From the NCBI GenBank assembly GCA_035533075.1, contig DATLUO010000193.1:62001-126000 (forward strand): DNA of 64,000 nt, written 5' to 3'. The DNA comes from Pirellulales bacterium (GTDB lineage Bacteria > Planctomycetota > Planctomycetia > Pirellulales > JAICIG01). The position numbers and the translations under genes are program-made. Position 1 is the stretch's first letter, and each line of letters starts with the position of its first letter. The notes below the pieces were generated by a model. The model was not told the origin of the DNA, made no database searches, and saw only the letters and a list, made by a program, of their open reading frames with translations. Below are positions 51,541-58,759 of this stretch, piece after piece.

Positions 51541-51843
51541 TTACAACGTAACTCGCATGGACGAAGGGTCTTTCAACAATCTTGCGGCCGCCTTGCAAAA
51601 AACCGGCCGCAACCACCGTGATGGAGGGAAGGCAAGACGCCAAAGCCTTTGCTGCCGATCGATGACGCGCACGGCGATTTGGGCCACTCGCTGCCGCGAC
51701 AAGGCGTGTGCGGCGGCCACGCGTTGGTGCGTCTCGCCGCGCAGGATGTGTTGTTCGTAGATACCGCAGTCGCGCTGGCTCGGCGGCCGTTCGTCCGCCG
51801 TCGTGCGTTTGACGGGTGGCTGCGCCTTTTCTCGCTTGGGCGG
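51541..51843 (-). pseudogene. Remnant of a small helix-turn-helix protein
   Basis: The minus frame reads RDCGIYEQHILRGETHQRVA, AAHALSRQRVAQIAVRVIDR and QQRLW, a sigma/resolvase-type HTH (helix, turn at HALS, recognition helix RQRVAQIAVRV) like short planctomycete DNA-binding proteins. No start codon: the 5' side runs into the GGTTCAG tract at about 51850. The 3' tail is Arg/Leu-rich to a TAA. Probably a truncated gene. Confidence 0.5.
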
Positions 51844-51894
51844 GGTGTTGGGTTCTCCGGGTTCGGGGTTCGGGGTCAGTGGCAGGGTTGGGGG

Positions 51895-51944
51895 TTCAGG
51901 GTTCAGGGTTCAGGGTTCAGGGTTCAGGGTTCAGGGTTCAGGGG
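51895..51944 (+). repeat. Longest GGTTCAG heptamer tract
   Basis: About seven uninterrupted GGTTCAG units, preceded by degenerate GGGTTCGGGGT units from about 51850. Confidence 0.92.
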
Positions 51945-52088
51945 GCCGGTTTGCTTGTGAAAAACAACAATCAGGCGCGCCGTCTGGGCTATCTAAGCTG
52001 GTCGGGGCCAGTGGCTTAGGGCGACATGCGAAAGCATCGATGCTGACTTGTACAAGCGCGGAACCATCTGACGGCTCTGTAGGGACCG

Positions 52089-52154
52089 CCCTCCGTGGCG
52101 TTCCGAGGTCGTGCGGGTTGGCGCCGACCGCGCTGCGCGGAACGCCACAGAGGG
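52089..52154. repeat. Imperfect inverted repeat
   Basis: Arms CCCTCCGTGGCGTTCCG (52089-52105) and CGGAACGCCACAGAGGG (52138-52154), one mismatch, 32-nt spacer that is itself GC-rich and could fold. Confidence 0.75.
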
Positions 52155-52173
52155 TGTTCCCCACAGAGCGCTC

Positions 52174-52201
52174 CTCGTTTGTGCAAATTTGCACAAACGA
52201 G
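52174..52201. promoter_or_regulatory. Perfect 28-bp palindrome
   Basis: The left half CTCGTTTGTGCAAA is followed with no spacer by its exact reverse complement, then by five A residues. AT-rich core GTGCAAATTTGCAC. It could be an operator, a recombination site or a cruciform; no gene starts close by. Confidence 0.6.
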
Positions 52202-52520
52202 AAAAACCGAGGGATTTCATCATCTCGTAGTTCTGAAGAGGGGATGAGCGATGAGGGATGAGGGATGGCCAAAATAAAGTCGCGAGTTCCGCGTTGAGGG
52301 GCGTTCCGCGGTGGTCCGGTTCCTGCCTTCTCGCACTTTACTCGCCGACTGGCTTGGGCACGGATCGTAGGCATCGCGCTCCGCCGTGATGGAACCTTTC
52401 GGCCGCGGATCCTGACAGAAAAATTACCTGGCATCACTCCTCTTGCACGGCCATAACAAGCATCGTCACCGGATTGATGGCGTAGCCGTTGCGTTTCCGT
52501 CATCGTCGATCTCGCCAAGC

Positions 52521-52548
52521 CGTTCCGCTTGCCGAGCAAGCGGGCTAC
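52521..52548. repeat. GCTTGCCGAGCAAGC hairpin repeat
   Basis: CGTTCCGCTTGCCGAGCAAG then CGGGCTAC, a variant of the elements at 12.9 kb and 50.1 kb. Confidence 0.75.
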
Positions 52549-52714
52549 GGAACCAGGCCGCTGACTTCCCTTGAATCAACCCTAGGTTTTGAAATACACT
52601 TGATGGAGAACAAGTCCGCATAGGCGGTCAGGAGAGATGCTATGCACGTCACCGTTCCACCACGGTTGCCCGACGTCGACGCTGAAGACTTTTATCCTAG
52701 CTCGGATGGCCGCC

Positions 52715-54043
52715 ATGTCCGAACATTTCGACCCGTATCACCAGTGGCTGGGAGTTCCGCCCAAGGACCAACCGCCGCATCACTATCGGCTACTGGCCAT
52801 CGATTTCCTGGAAGCCAGCGCCGACGTCATCGCCAACGCGGCTGACCGGCAGATGGCGCACGTCCGCACTTTTCAGACCGGCAAGCACGGCCAGGAATCG
52901 CAGCAGTTGCTCAACCAACTCGCCGCGGCCCGAATCTGCCTGCTCGACGCGGCGAAAAAGGCCGAGTACGACCGGCGGTTGAAGTCGCAGGCCGAGGCAC
53001 AGAAAGCGGTGAGCCAGGCCCCGGCCGCCAGCGGCGCCGTCGGCGTGGGCTCGGTCCTGGGCGAGTACGAGCTGCTGGAGCCGATCGGGCATGGGGCGAT
53101 CGGCGAGGTTTACAAGGCGGTGCATCGGCGCTTGCGGCGGATAGTGGCGATCAAGGTCGTCAACGCCGCCGCCAGCTCTCAGGAGGCGCTGGGGCGTTTC
53201 CAGCGCGAGGTCAAGCTGGCCGGCATGCTCACCCATCCGAATATCGTCGCCGCGCTCGACGCCAACGAGTCGGGCGGCCACCATTATCTGGTAATGGAGT
53301 ATGTTCCCGGCCAGGATCTGGCGGCCCTGCTTTCGCAGCACGGTCCCATGCCACTGGAGCAGACGCTCGACGTCGTGCTGCAGACGGCCCGCGGACTGGA
53401 ATATGCCCATGCCCACGGCGTGGTGCATCGCAATATCAAGCCCGGAAACCTGCTGTTGAGCATCGACGGAGTCGTGAAGGTGCTCGACATGGGTCTGGCG
53501 CGCTACGACGACGCGGAGGGCGGCCCGCAGCTTACGCAAGCCGGCCAGACCATGGGAACGGTCGACTACATGTCGCCGGAGCAGGCCGCCGACGCGCGAC
53601 TGGCCGACCCGCGTTCCGACGTCTACAGCCTCGGCTATACGATGTACCGGCTGCTGACGGGTCAGGTGCCCTACGCCGCCAAAAACGTGGTGATGAAAGC
53701 GCTGGCGCACGCCCAGTCGCCGATTCCGGCGTTGAGGGCCGCCCGGCCCGATCTTCCGGAATGGCTGGAAGCGGTTTATCAGCGGATGGTGGCAAAAACG
53801 CCGGGCGACCGATATGCCGGCATGAGCGAATTCATCGCGGCGGTCGAGGCCTGCCGCTGGGGCCGGAATTCGAGCGCAGCCGTCGCTGTGTCGACACCGC
53901 CCGCGGCCGCGGCTTCTCGTCCGTCCGCGGTCCCGGACAAGCCCCCCTATCGCAGGCGCCGCAACGATGCGACGGCGATTGTCGCCATCGGCGCGGCGCT
54001 GGTGATCGTCGTGGGCGGGCTGCTGGCGTTGTGGCTGAGCTAA
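52715..54043 (+). CDS. Planctomycete-type Ser/Thr kinase with degenerate catalytic loop
   Basis: Start at ATG 52715 (MSEHFDPYHQWLGVPPKDQP) as in related proteins; two in-frame upstream codons are possible. The N-terminal ~95 residues are a J-domain-like module (PPHHYRLLAIDFLEASADVI, AAKKAEYDRRLK). The kinase domain follows: IGHGAIGEVYKAV loop, VAIKVV with Lys146, VVHRNIKPGN, VLDMGLARYDD, YMSPEQAAD. The catalytic-loop Asp is Asn240 (HRN), so it may be a pseudokinase. A C-terminal TM segment (about 420-440) ends the protein. Acts at the membrane; partners unknown. Confidence 0.9.
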   Translation: MSEHFDPYHQWLGVPPKDQPPHHYRLLAIDFLEASADVIANAADRQMAHVRTFQTGKHGQESQQLLNQLAAARICLLDAAKKAEYDRRLKSQAEAQKAVSQAPAASGAVGVGSVLGEYELLEPIGHGAIGEVYKAVHRRLRRIVAIKVVNAAASSQEALGRFQREVKLAGMLTHPNIVAALDANESGGHHYLVMEYVPGQDLAALLSQHGPMPLEQTLDVVLQTARGLEYAHAHGVVHRNIKPGNLLLSIDGVVKVLDMGLARYDDAEGGPQLTQAGQTMGTVDYMSPEQAADARLADPRSDVYSLGYTMYRLLTGQVPYAAKNVVMKALAHAQSPIPALRAARPDLPEWLEAVYQRMVAKTPGDRYAGMSEFIAAVEACRWGRNSSAAVAVSTPPAAAASRPSAVPDKPPYRRRRNDATAIVAIGAALVIVVGGLLALWLS

Positions 54044-54088
54044 TTAGGGCCGCTTCCGGAGATAAATGAGCAGACGGCCCGCCTGGCG

Positions 54089-54346
54089 GTGCGCGGGCCA
54101 CAAAGGGATTGGCGCAGCGGCGCCGAGACAGTCGGCGCCTCCGGCAGCCCCGTCGTCGAGAAGGCCCTCGATCAAAAGGTCATGCTGCGGTTACGCGAAA
54201 CCCCGCTCCGCGATTTTTTGGAAACGGTCAGGCGTGCGCATAGTCTTCGAGTGGACATCGACGCCGAGGCATTTCGGGATGCAGACGTTACCGCCGATGC
54301 GCCGATCACCCGTGACCTTGATCCTCTTCACAATCCTAGGCGAAGA
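54089..54346 (+). pseudogene. Remnant with a secretin/TonB short N-terminal-like domain
   Basis: The frame reads VEKALDQKVMLRLRETPLRD, FLETVRRAHSLRVDIDAEAF and DADVTADAPITRDL, matching the ALDxxVxLxLxxxPLxxxL pattern of STN-like domains common in planctomycete proteins. Afterwards the frame loses sense and an overlapping frame looks better (VTLILFTILGEEAAKFKRV), suggesting a frameshift near 54310. Only the fragment remains between the kinase and the next membrane gene. Confidence 0.5.
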
Positions 54347-54426
54347 AGCGGCGAAGTTCAAACGTGTCCCGGCAAATCGAGGAGGCATCTTCATTTCCCT
54401 GTGGCCGCGACGATATACTGACCCGC

Positions 54427-55434
54427 ATGCGAAGCCCGTCCGCCACCGTTCGCCTGCTCTTGGTCAGCGTGGTTTTGCCCGCCGTGTTCGTCGCGCTCGA
54501 TCAGGCCGCCCTGCGATTCGGGGCCGCCCATCGTTGGTCGCCTGCGACCGGCGTGGCCGTGGGCAGTTGGTTCGTCGTGCAGACGGCTCTGCTCAGCTTT
54601 CTCGCCGGCTTGAAGCTGCCGCATTGGGGCTGGCGGTTGTTGCTGCTCGGCTGGAGCCTGGTGCTGGTCAACCTGCTGTTGGCCACCGGCGCGATGGATG
54701 ATCGGTGGAACCAAAGGCTGCTGGCTTTGGCGTTTTTATCGGCCGAGTTTGGCGCCTCGGCGGCATGGCTGATTCTCGGAAGCGCGTCGTTTCCCAGCCG
54801 TCTGTGCCTCGTTGCCCTGGCCGGGGTACCCGTTATGTATCTCACCAATGTGCTGCACTTCGATCTGGCTCACATTCATTGGGGAGATGCCTGGGCGATC
54901 ATTGTGGCGGCGCAAATCGCGGGCGCTTCAGGTTTGGTCGCGCTATTGAGAGTGGCCGGCTACCGGATCGAACGCGAGATTCAAGATCCCGCGGACACCA
55001 GCGGCGTGCCGGTGCAGTTTTCGATCCGGCACCTGCTCGTGGTCACGACCGTGGTCGCGATTCTGGTGCCCATCGTCAAGGGTTCGCTCCAGTCGTCGTC
55101 TCGTTGGATGGACACCCGGCAATGGCTGCACGCCGCGGCAGATGGCGGTGTGCTGGCGCTGATTTCACTGGCGGCGCTCTGGGCCGCCTTGGGCAGTGGC
55201 AACTGGCTGATCAAGATCGGCTTTTTCGCGCTCTTGGCGGTCGCCGCCGGTGGCGGCTTGTATTGGCTGGAACTGACGGCTTTATACCGCCAGCCCTATT
55301 CGCTTGCTCCGGTTCCGCTGACCCATGCGGGTTGGCGCTGGATCGCATGGACGTTGCTCACCGGTTCGTTCCTGGCCGGCATGCTGCTGGTGCTGCGTCC
55401 TACCGGCTTCCGGCTCGTGCGGCGGCGACGATGA
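54427..55434 (+). CDS. Hypothetical membrane protein (335 aa)
   Basis: ATG 54427 follows a plausible intergenic space; the earlier frame start overlaps the remnant. About eight TM segments. Mid-protein QFSIRHLLVVTTVVAILVPI is a motif repeated in many planctomycete membrane proteins (soluble stretch then a TM beginning FSIRxLL). It overlaps the next gene by 4 nt (ATGA). No known function. Confidence 0.78.
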   Translation: MRSPSATVRLLLVSVVLPAVFVALDQAALRFGAAHRWSPATGVAVGSWFVVQTALLSFLAGLKLPHWGWRLLLLGWSLVLVNLLLATGAMDDRWNQRLLALAFLSAEFGASAAWLILGSASFPSRLCLVALAGVPVMYLTNVLHFDLAHIHWGDAWAIIVAAQIAGASGLVALLRVAGYRIEREIQDPADTSGVPVQFSIRHLLVVTTVVAILVPIVKGSLQSSSRWMDTRQWLHAAADGGVLALISLAALWAALGSGNWLIKIGFFALLAVAAGGGLYWLELTALYRQPYSLAPVPLTHAGWRWIAWTLLTGSFLAGMLLVLRPTGFRLVRRRR

Positions 55435-55850
55435 CCGGGAGCCATGTCGTGCGATTCCGACTCAAAACACTGTTCCTCCTCACCTTTCTGGTCGCTGTCG
55501 TTTGCGCGGTGCTGTTCACGCTGCCCGACGGGCTGGCGCTGATCGTGCTGGCGACGTTGGGAATGGCGACGCCGGGAGCATTGATCGCCGGCATCATCTA
55601 TGGCCGCGGCGCGAAGCGGGCCTTCGCCATCGGCAGCCTCGCTGCGGGCGGGTGGGCGCTGTGGATCGCGCCGTACTTTTTCTACGCGGCCATCAGCGGC
55701 GAATGGGACGGTGCCGACATTACGCTCGTCAAATGGATGTTCGCCGGATTCTACGTCGCGCTCGCGGTGGCGGGACTGGCCAGCGTCGGCGTGCGACGGC
55801 TCTGCTATCAGGGCCGCAACGGCATCCGGCCGCCCCGCGACTGCTGCTAG
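55431..55850 (+). CDS. Hypothetical membrane protein (139 aa)
   Basis: Translationally coupled by ATGA to the gene before. It starts MTGSHVVRFRLKTLFLLTFL, again with the (F/R)xLKTLFLLTxxxA motif seen in planctomycete membrane proteins, and has three to four TM segments, ending in a Cys/Arg-rich tail. It probably works with its neighbour; role unknown. Confidence 0.75.
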   Translation: MTGSHVVRFRLKTLFLLTFLVAVVCAVLFTLPDGLALIVLATLGMATPGALIAGIIYGRGAKRAFAIGSLAAGGWALWIAPYFFYAAISGEWDGADITLVKWMFAGFYVALAVAGLASVGVRRLCYQGRNGIRPPRDCC

Positions 55851-55903
55851 CGCGCCTGGCCTCCGGAAAAGGGACCGCGGCAGATCGACGATACAATGGC
55901 AGT

Positions 55904-56245
55904 ATGCTCTTGAACCGCGAACCGCCCGATCGAACTCGCCGCAACCGCTGGGCCATCGCTTGGACCGTGGCCGTGACGCTGGTCGTCGAGGCGACCACGC
56001 TTTATTTGCGGTTTGCGGCCGGCCGAACGGCCGGCGAGTTCAACCAGACCGCTCCCCTGCTGCTGCAAATCCACCACATGTTCTGGGGCCTGCCGCTTCT
56101 GGCCGCCTTGCCGTTTTGCTGGCGGCGACCGAAACTGAGCGGCGCGATGCTGGGGACGGCGCTCGGCTTTCTGCTTAGCGACCTCGCCTACCATTTTATC
56201 ATTCTGCCGCTCGCGGTCGGCAACACGGGCTGGCATTGGCCGTAG
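55904..56245 (+). CDS. Small hypothetical membrane protein (113 aa)
   Basis: ATG 55904, 53 nt after the previous gene. The polar N-terminus MLLNREPPDRTRRNRW is followed by three TM segments (17-37, 52-68, 80-105). Histidines lie in QIHHMFWGLP and AYHFIILP. Convergent with the LRR gene. No family recognised. Confidence 0.68.
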   Translation: MLLNREPPDRTRRNRWAIAWTVAVTLVVEATTLYLRFAAGRTAGEFNQTAPLLLQIHHMFWGLPLLAALPFCWRRPKLSGAMLGTALGFLLSDLAYHFIILPLAVGNTGWHWP

Positions 56246-56254
56246 TCCGGATGA

Positions 56255-56500
56255 TCAACCATGCGAATAAAGAATCGCGACCGCGGGCAACGCGCGCCGC
56301 AGATCGTCAAGCCCGGCATCCGTCACGTGCGTGCCGTCGAGAATCAGCATTTGCAGCCGCGTCAGCCGCTTGAGGTGCTCAAGACCCGCGTCGCTGACCT
56401 TCGTGCCCGATAGATCGAGCACATCGACATCGGTCAGATCCTCCAACTCCGCCAAATCATCATCACTAATGCGAGTGCTGCTCAGGTTGACGTAAGACAT
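56255..56500 (-). CDS. Short leucine-rich-repeat protein (81 aa)
   Basis: Three LRR units of the planctomycete type: VNLSSTRISDDDLAELEDL, VDVLDLSGTKVSDAGLEHL, LQMLILDGTHVTDAGLDDL. No signal peptide and no cap. It starts 12 bases after the ispH stop, so it may be read from the ispH message. It could be the tail of a longer LRR protein, but it has an ATG at the right distance. Confidence 0.68.
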   Translation of the reverse strand: MSYVNLSSTRISDDDLAELEDLTDVDVLDLSGTKVSDAGLEHLKRLTRLQMLILDGTHVTDAGLDDLRRALPAVAILYSHG

Positions 56501-56512
56501 GATGCTTCACCT

Positions 56513-57433
56513 TCAACGGACTTCAAGGGGCAAGGGAAACTCGACCAATTCCTCCCGCAGCGAATGTTGTTCGACCGTGGCGTCGAACCACTCGCACAAC
56601 ACCCGCAGGCAATCGGCCACCAAATCCTCCGGAGCGCTGGCGCCGGCCGTCACGACGAGCGTTTGCTTGCCCGCGAACCAATCGGCGTCCAGTTCCGCGG
56701 CGCCGTCGACCAGCCAGGCGGGGCAGCCGAATTCGCGGGCCACTTCGACCAAACGGTTGCTGTTCGAGCTGTTGCGGCTTCCCACCACCAGCACGGCGTC
56801 GGCTTCGGGCAACAGCCGCTTGAGCGACTCTTGACGGTTTTGGGTGGCGTAGCAAATGTCTTCTTTGGGCGCTCCGACGCACTGGGGAAACCGCCGTCGC
56901 AGCCGCTCGACGATGATTTGGACTTCGTCCACGCTCAAGGTGGTTTGCGTCAGATAGGCGATCTTGTCGGAGGCGGCGAATTCGAGTCGGTCGACGTCGT
57001 CCGGCGAAGAAACGAGGCGTATGCGCTCGGGAGCGTATCCCAACGTGCCGACCACCTCGTCGTGACCGTCGTGCCCGACGAGCACGATCGTATATCCCTG
57101 CTCGGCGAACCGCAGCGCCTCCAGGTGTACCTTGCGAACGAGCGGGCAAGTGGCGTCGATGACGTTCAACCCGCGGTCGCGCGCGGCCCGCTGCACGGCG
57201 GGCGAAACGCCGTGAGCGCTGTACATCAGGTTGGCCCCCTGCGGCACTTCGGCGAGATCGTCGACGAACACGGCGCCTTTGCCGCGAAAGCGTTCGACGA
57301 CGTGGCGGTTATGCACGATCTCGTGGAACACGTACAGCGGAGTGCCGAACAGCGCCAGGGCGCGGTCGAGCGCGTCGACCGCCATGTGGACTCCGGCGCA
57401 AAAGCCTCGTGGTGCGGCCAGCAAGATTCTCAT
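56513..57433 (-). CDS. ispH: 4-Hydroxy-3-methylbut-2-enyl diphosphate reductase IspH
   Basis: Final step of the MEP pathway, giving IPP and DMAPP with a 4Fe-4S cluster. The three cluster cysteines are in PRGFCAGVHMAVDAL, NVIDATCPLVRKVHLEA and EDICYATQNRQESL. Other blocks: VFHEIVHNRHVV, LVGHDGHDEVVGTLGYAP, IAYLTQTTLSVDEV, GSRNSSNSNRLVEVA and VVTAGASAPEDLV. 306 aa; ATG with GGAGA upstream. It lies downstream of the histidine kinases and the terpene synthase-like gene on the same strand, but a 162-bp repeat-rich gap separates them. Confidence 0.96.
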   Translation of the reverse strand: MRILLAAPRGFCAGVHMAVDALDRALALFGTPLYVFHEIVHNRHVVERFRGKGAVFVDDLAEVPQGANLMYSAHGVSPAVQRAARDRGLNVIDATCPLVRKVHLEALRFAEQGYTIVLVGHDGHDEVVGTLGYAPERIRLVSSPDDVDRLEFAASDKIAYLTQTTLSVDEVQIIVERLRRRFPQCVGAPKEDICYATQNRQESLKRLLPEADAVLVVGSRNSSNSNRLVEVAREFGCPAWLVDGAAELDADWFAGKQTLVVTAGASAPEDLVADCLRVLCEWFDATVEQHSLREELVEFPLPLEVR

Positions 57434-57471
57434 CAGCAGCGTTCTCCTGTGTATTACAAGGCGTTAGGCAG

Positions 57472-57533
57472 TAGGCGTTGGGCGTTAGGGCCTTGTTAGA
57501 GGACCGCGCCTAATGCCTAACGCCCAACGCCTA
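57472..57533. repeat. 18-bp perfect inverted repeat of GCGTTAGG units
   Basis: Arms TAGGCGTTGGGCGTTAGG (57472-57489) and its complement (57516-57533) with a 26-nt spacer, flanked by further GGCGTTAGGCA units. It lies between ispH and the kinase genes and could form a long hairpin. Confidence 0.82.
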
Positions 57534-57547
57534 ACTCCTCCTATACG

Positions 57548-57585
57548 GTGGGCCGGCGCTCGCAAGCTCGCTGGTCCCACCCTAC
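57548..57585 (-). repeat. Partial copy of the composite intergenic repeat
   Basis: Reverse complement of the left end of 22305-22480 (GTAGGGTGGGACCAGCGAGC then TTGCGAGCGCCGGCCCAC), without the heptamer part. Confidence 0.85.
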
Positions 57586-57595
57586 GATGATTGGC

Positions 57596-58759
57596 CTAAC
57601 TCACACACTCATAAAGGGCAACTAAACCTGGGTCATTGGAGGTACTGATCGGGGTGGCGGGCCGTGAGGCAGTTTCCTCGGGCATGACGAGGGGCAACCG
57701 CACGGTAAACGTCGTTCCACGGCCGACCGCCGTTTCGCAAGCGATCCTTCCGCCGTGCGCCTCGATGATGCCCTTCACGATGTCGAGCCCCAGACCGTTC
57801 CCTTCGTCGCCTTTCGTCGTAAAAAACGGCTCCCAGATGCGCTCCGCAACGTCGGGCGCCATACCGCAGCCGTTGTCGCGCACGGTGATGACGGCGTCGG
57901 AGCGGTTGGCATCGAGTTGAAGCACGATCTGGCCGTCCGCCCGCTCGCGAATCGCGTAGGCCGCGTTCTTCAGCAAGTTGACGAGCACTTGCTGCAGCTT
58001 GACGGCGTGCCCCTTGACCGACGGCTCGGCGTGGATGCGCAGCGAAAGCCGGCTGTGCGGCAACGTGTTGTCGTAGCGCAGGAAAGCCAGCAGCTCGTGC
58101 AGCACGCCGGCCAGCGAGAGCGGTTGCAGCTCGATCCCCGTCTGCTCGAACCGCACGAACGACTTCACTTCGTCGACAAGCTGCACCAGGCGGTCGTAGG
58201 TCTGCCGGGCAAGAGCCGCCGTTTGCACCAGCTCGTCGTGTTCCGCATAGCGCTCCTCGATCAGCTCCAGCAGCGGCAGCATGCAGAGTTGGTTGCCCAT
58301 CTCGTGAGCGATTCTAGCGGCGGAGCGGCCCAGCGCGGCGCAGCGGTCGATGGCCACCAGCCGCTCGGTGAGCGCCATGTTGGCCACCGACAAGTCGTAG
58401 GCCTCGATGGCCCGCGAGAGCACCGACAAGATATCGTGCCGTTCCCAGGGCTTCTTCAGGAAGTAATACACCTGCCCTTGGTTGATGGCGTCGAGCATCG
58501 CTTTCGAGTCGGCGTAGCCCGTAAGCATCACGCGCTTGCTGAGCGGGTGCTGGCGGCGCAGGATCTCGAACAGCTCGGCGCCGGTCATGCCGGGCATCCG
58601 CTGATCGGCCACGATGACGGGGAACGATTGCCGCCCGAGCAGGTCGAGGGCCTTCGCCGCGCTGCTGGCCGTATGCACGTTGTACGTCGACTCGAACGTC
58701 GCCTCGAAGACGACGAGATTGTCGACTTCATCGTCAACATACAAGATGTCTCGTTTCAT
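57596..58759 (-). CDS. Hybrid response regulator/histidine kinase
   Basis: 387 aa. Receiver domain at 1-120: acidic pocket YVDDE, phospho-acceptor Asp in IVADQRMPGMTG, ThrGly in VMLTGYAD, Lys in YFLKKPW. HisKA-like: RSAARIAHEMGNQLCMLPLL with the phospho-His. HATPase_c: N box VLVNLLKNAAYAI, DNGCGMAPDVAERIWEPFFT, GNGLGLDIVKGIIEAHGG. Soluble. It overlaps the preceding sensor kinase by 26 bp, so the two are made together, probably as a phosphorelay. No output domain; target unknown. Confidence 0.92.
   Translation of the reverse strand: MKRDILYVDDEVDNLVVFEATFESTYNVHTASSAAKALDLLGRQSFPVIVADQRMPGMTGAELFEILRRQHPLSKRVMLTGYADSKAMLDAINQGQVYYFLKKPWERHDILSVLSRAIEAYDLSVANMALTERLVAIDRCAALGRSAARIAHEMGNQLCMLPLLELIEERYAEHDELVQTAALARQTYDRLVQLVDEVKSFVRFEQTGIELQPLSLAGVLHELLAFLRYDNTLPHSRLSLRIHAEPSVKGHAVKLQQVLVNLLKNAAYAIRERADGQIVLQLDANRSDAVITVRDNGCGMAPDVAERIWEPFFTTKGDEGNGLGLDIVKGIIEAHGGRIACETAVGRGTTFTVRLPLVMPEETASRPATPISTSNDPGLVALYECVS

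Larger units (their letters stand above)
51844..52714. other. Gene-free, repeat-rich stretch
   Basis: Holds a long GGTTCAG tract (51895-51944), an imperfect 17-bp inverted repeat (52089-52154), a perfect 28-bp palindrome (52174-52201), a GATGAGG run (about 52242-52266) and a GCTTGC-type hairpin (52521-52548). No open frame here has coding character. The AT-richer 52580-52630 segment may hold the promoter of the kinase gene. Confidence 0.55.

Noticed and set aside
51895-51944. Possible CRISPR array
   Set aside because: The GGTTCAG units are contiguous 7-mers with no spacers, and no cas gene is present.
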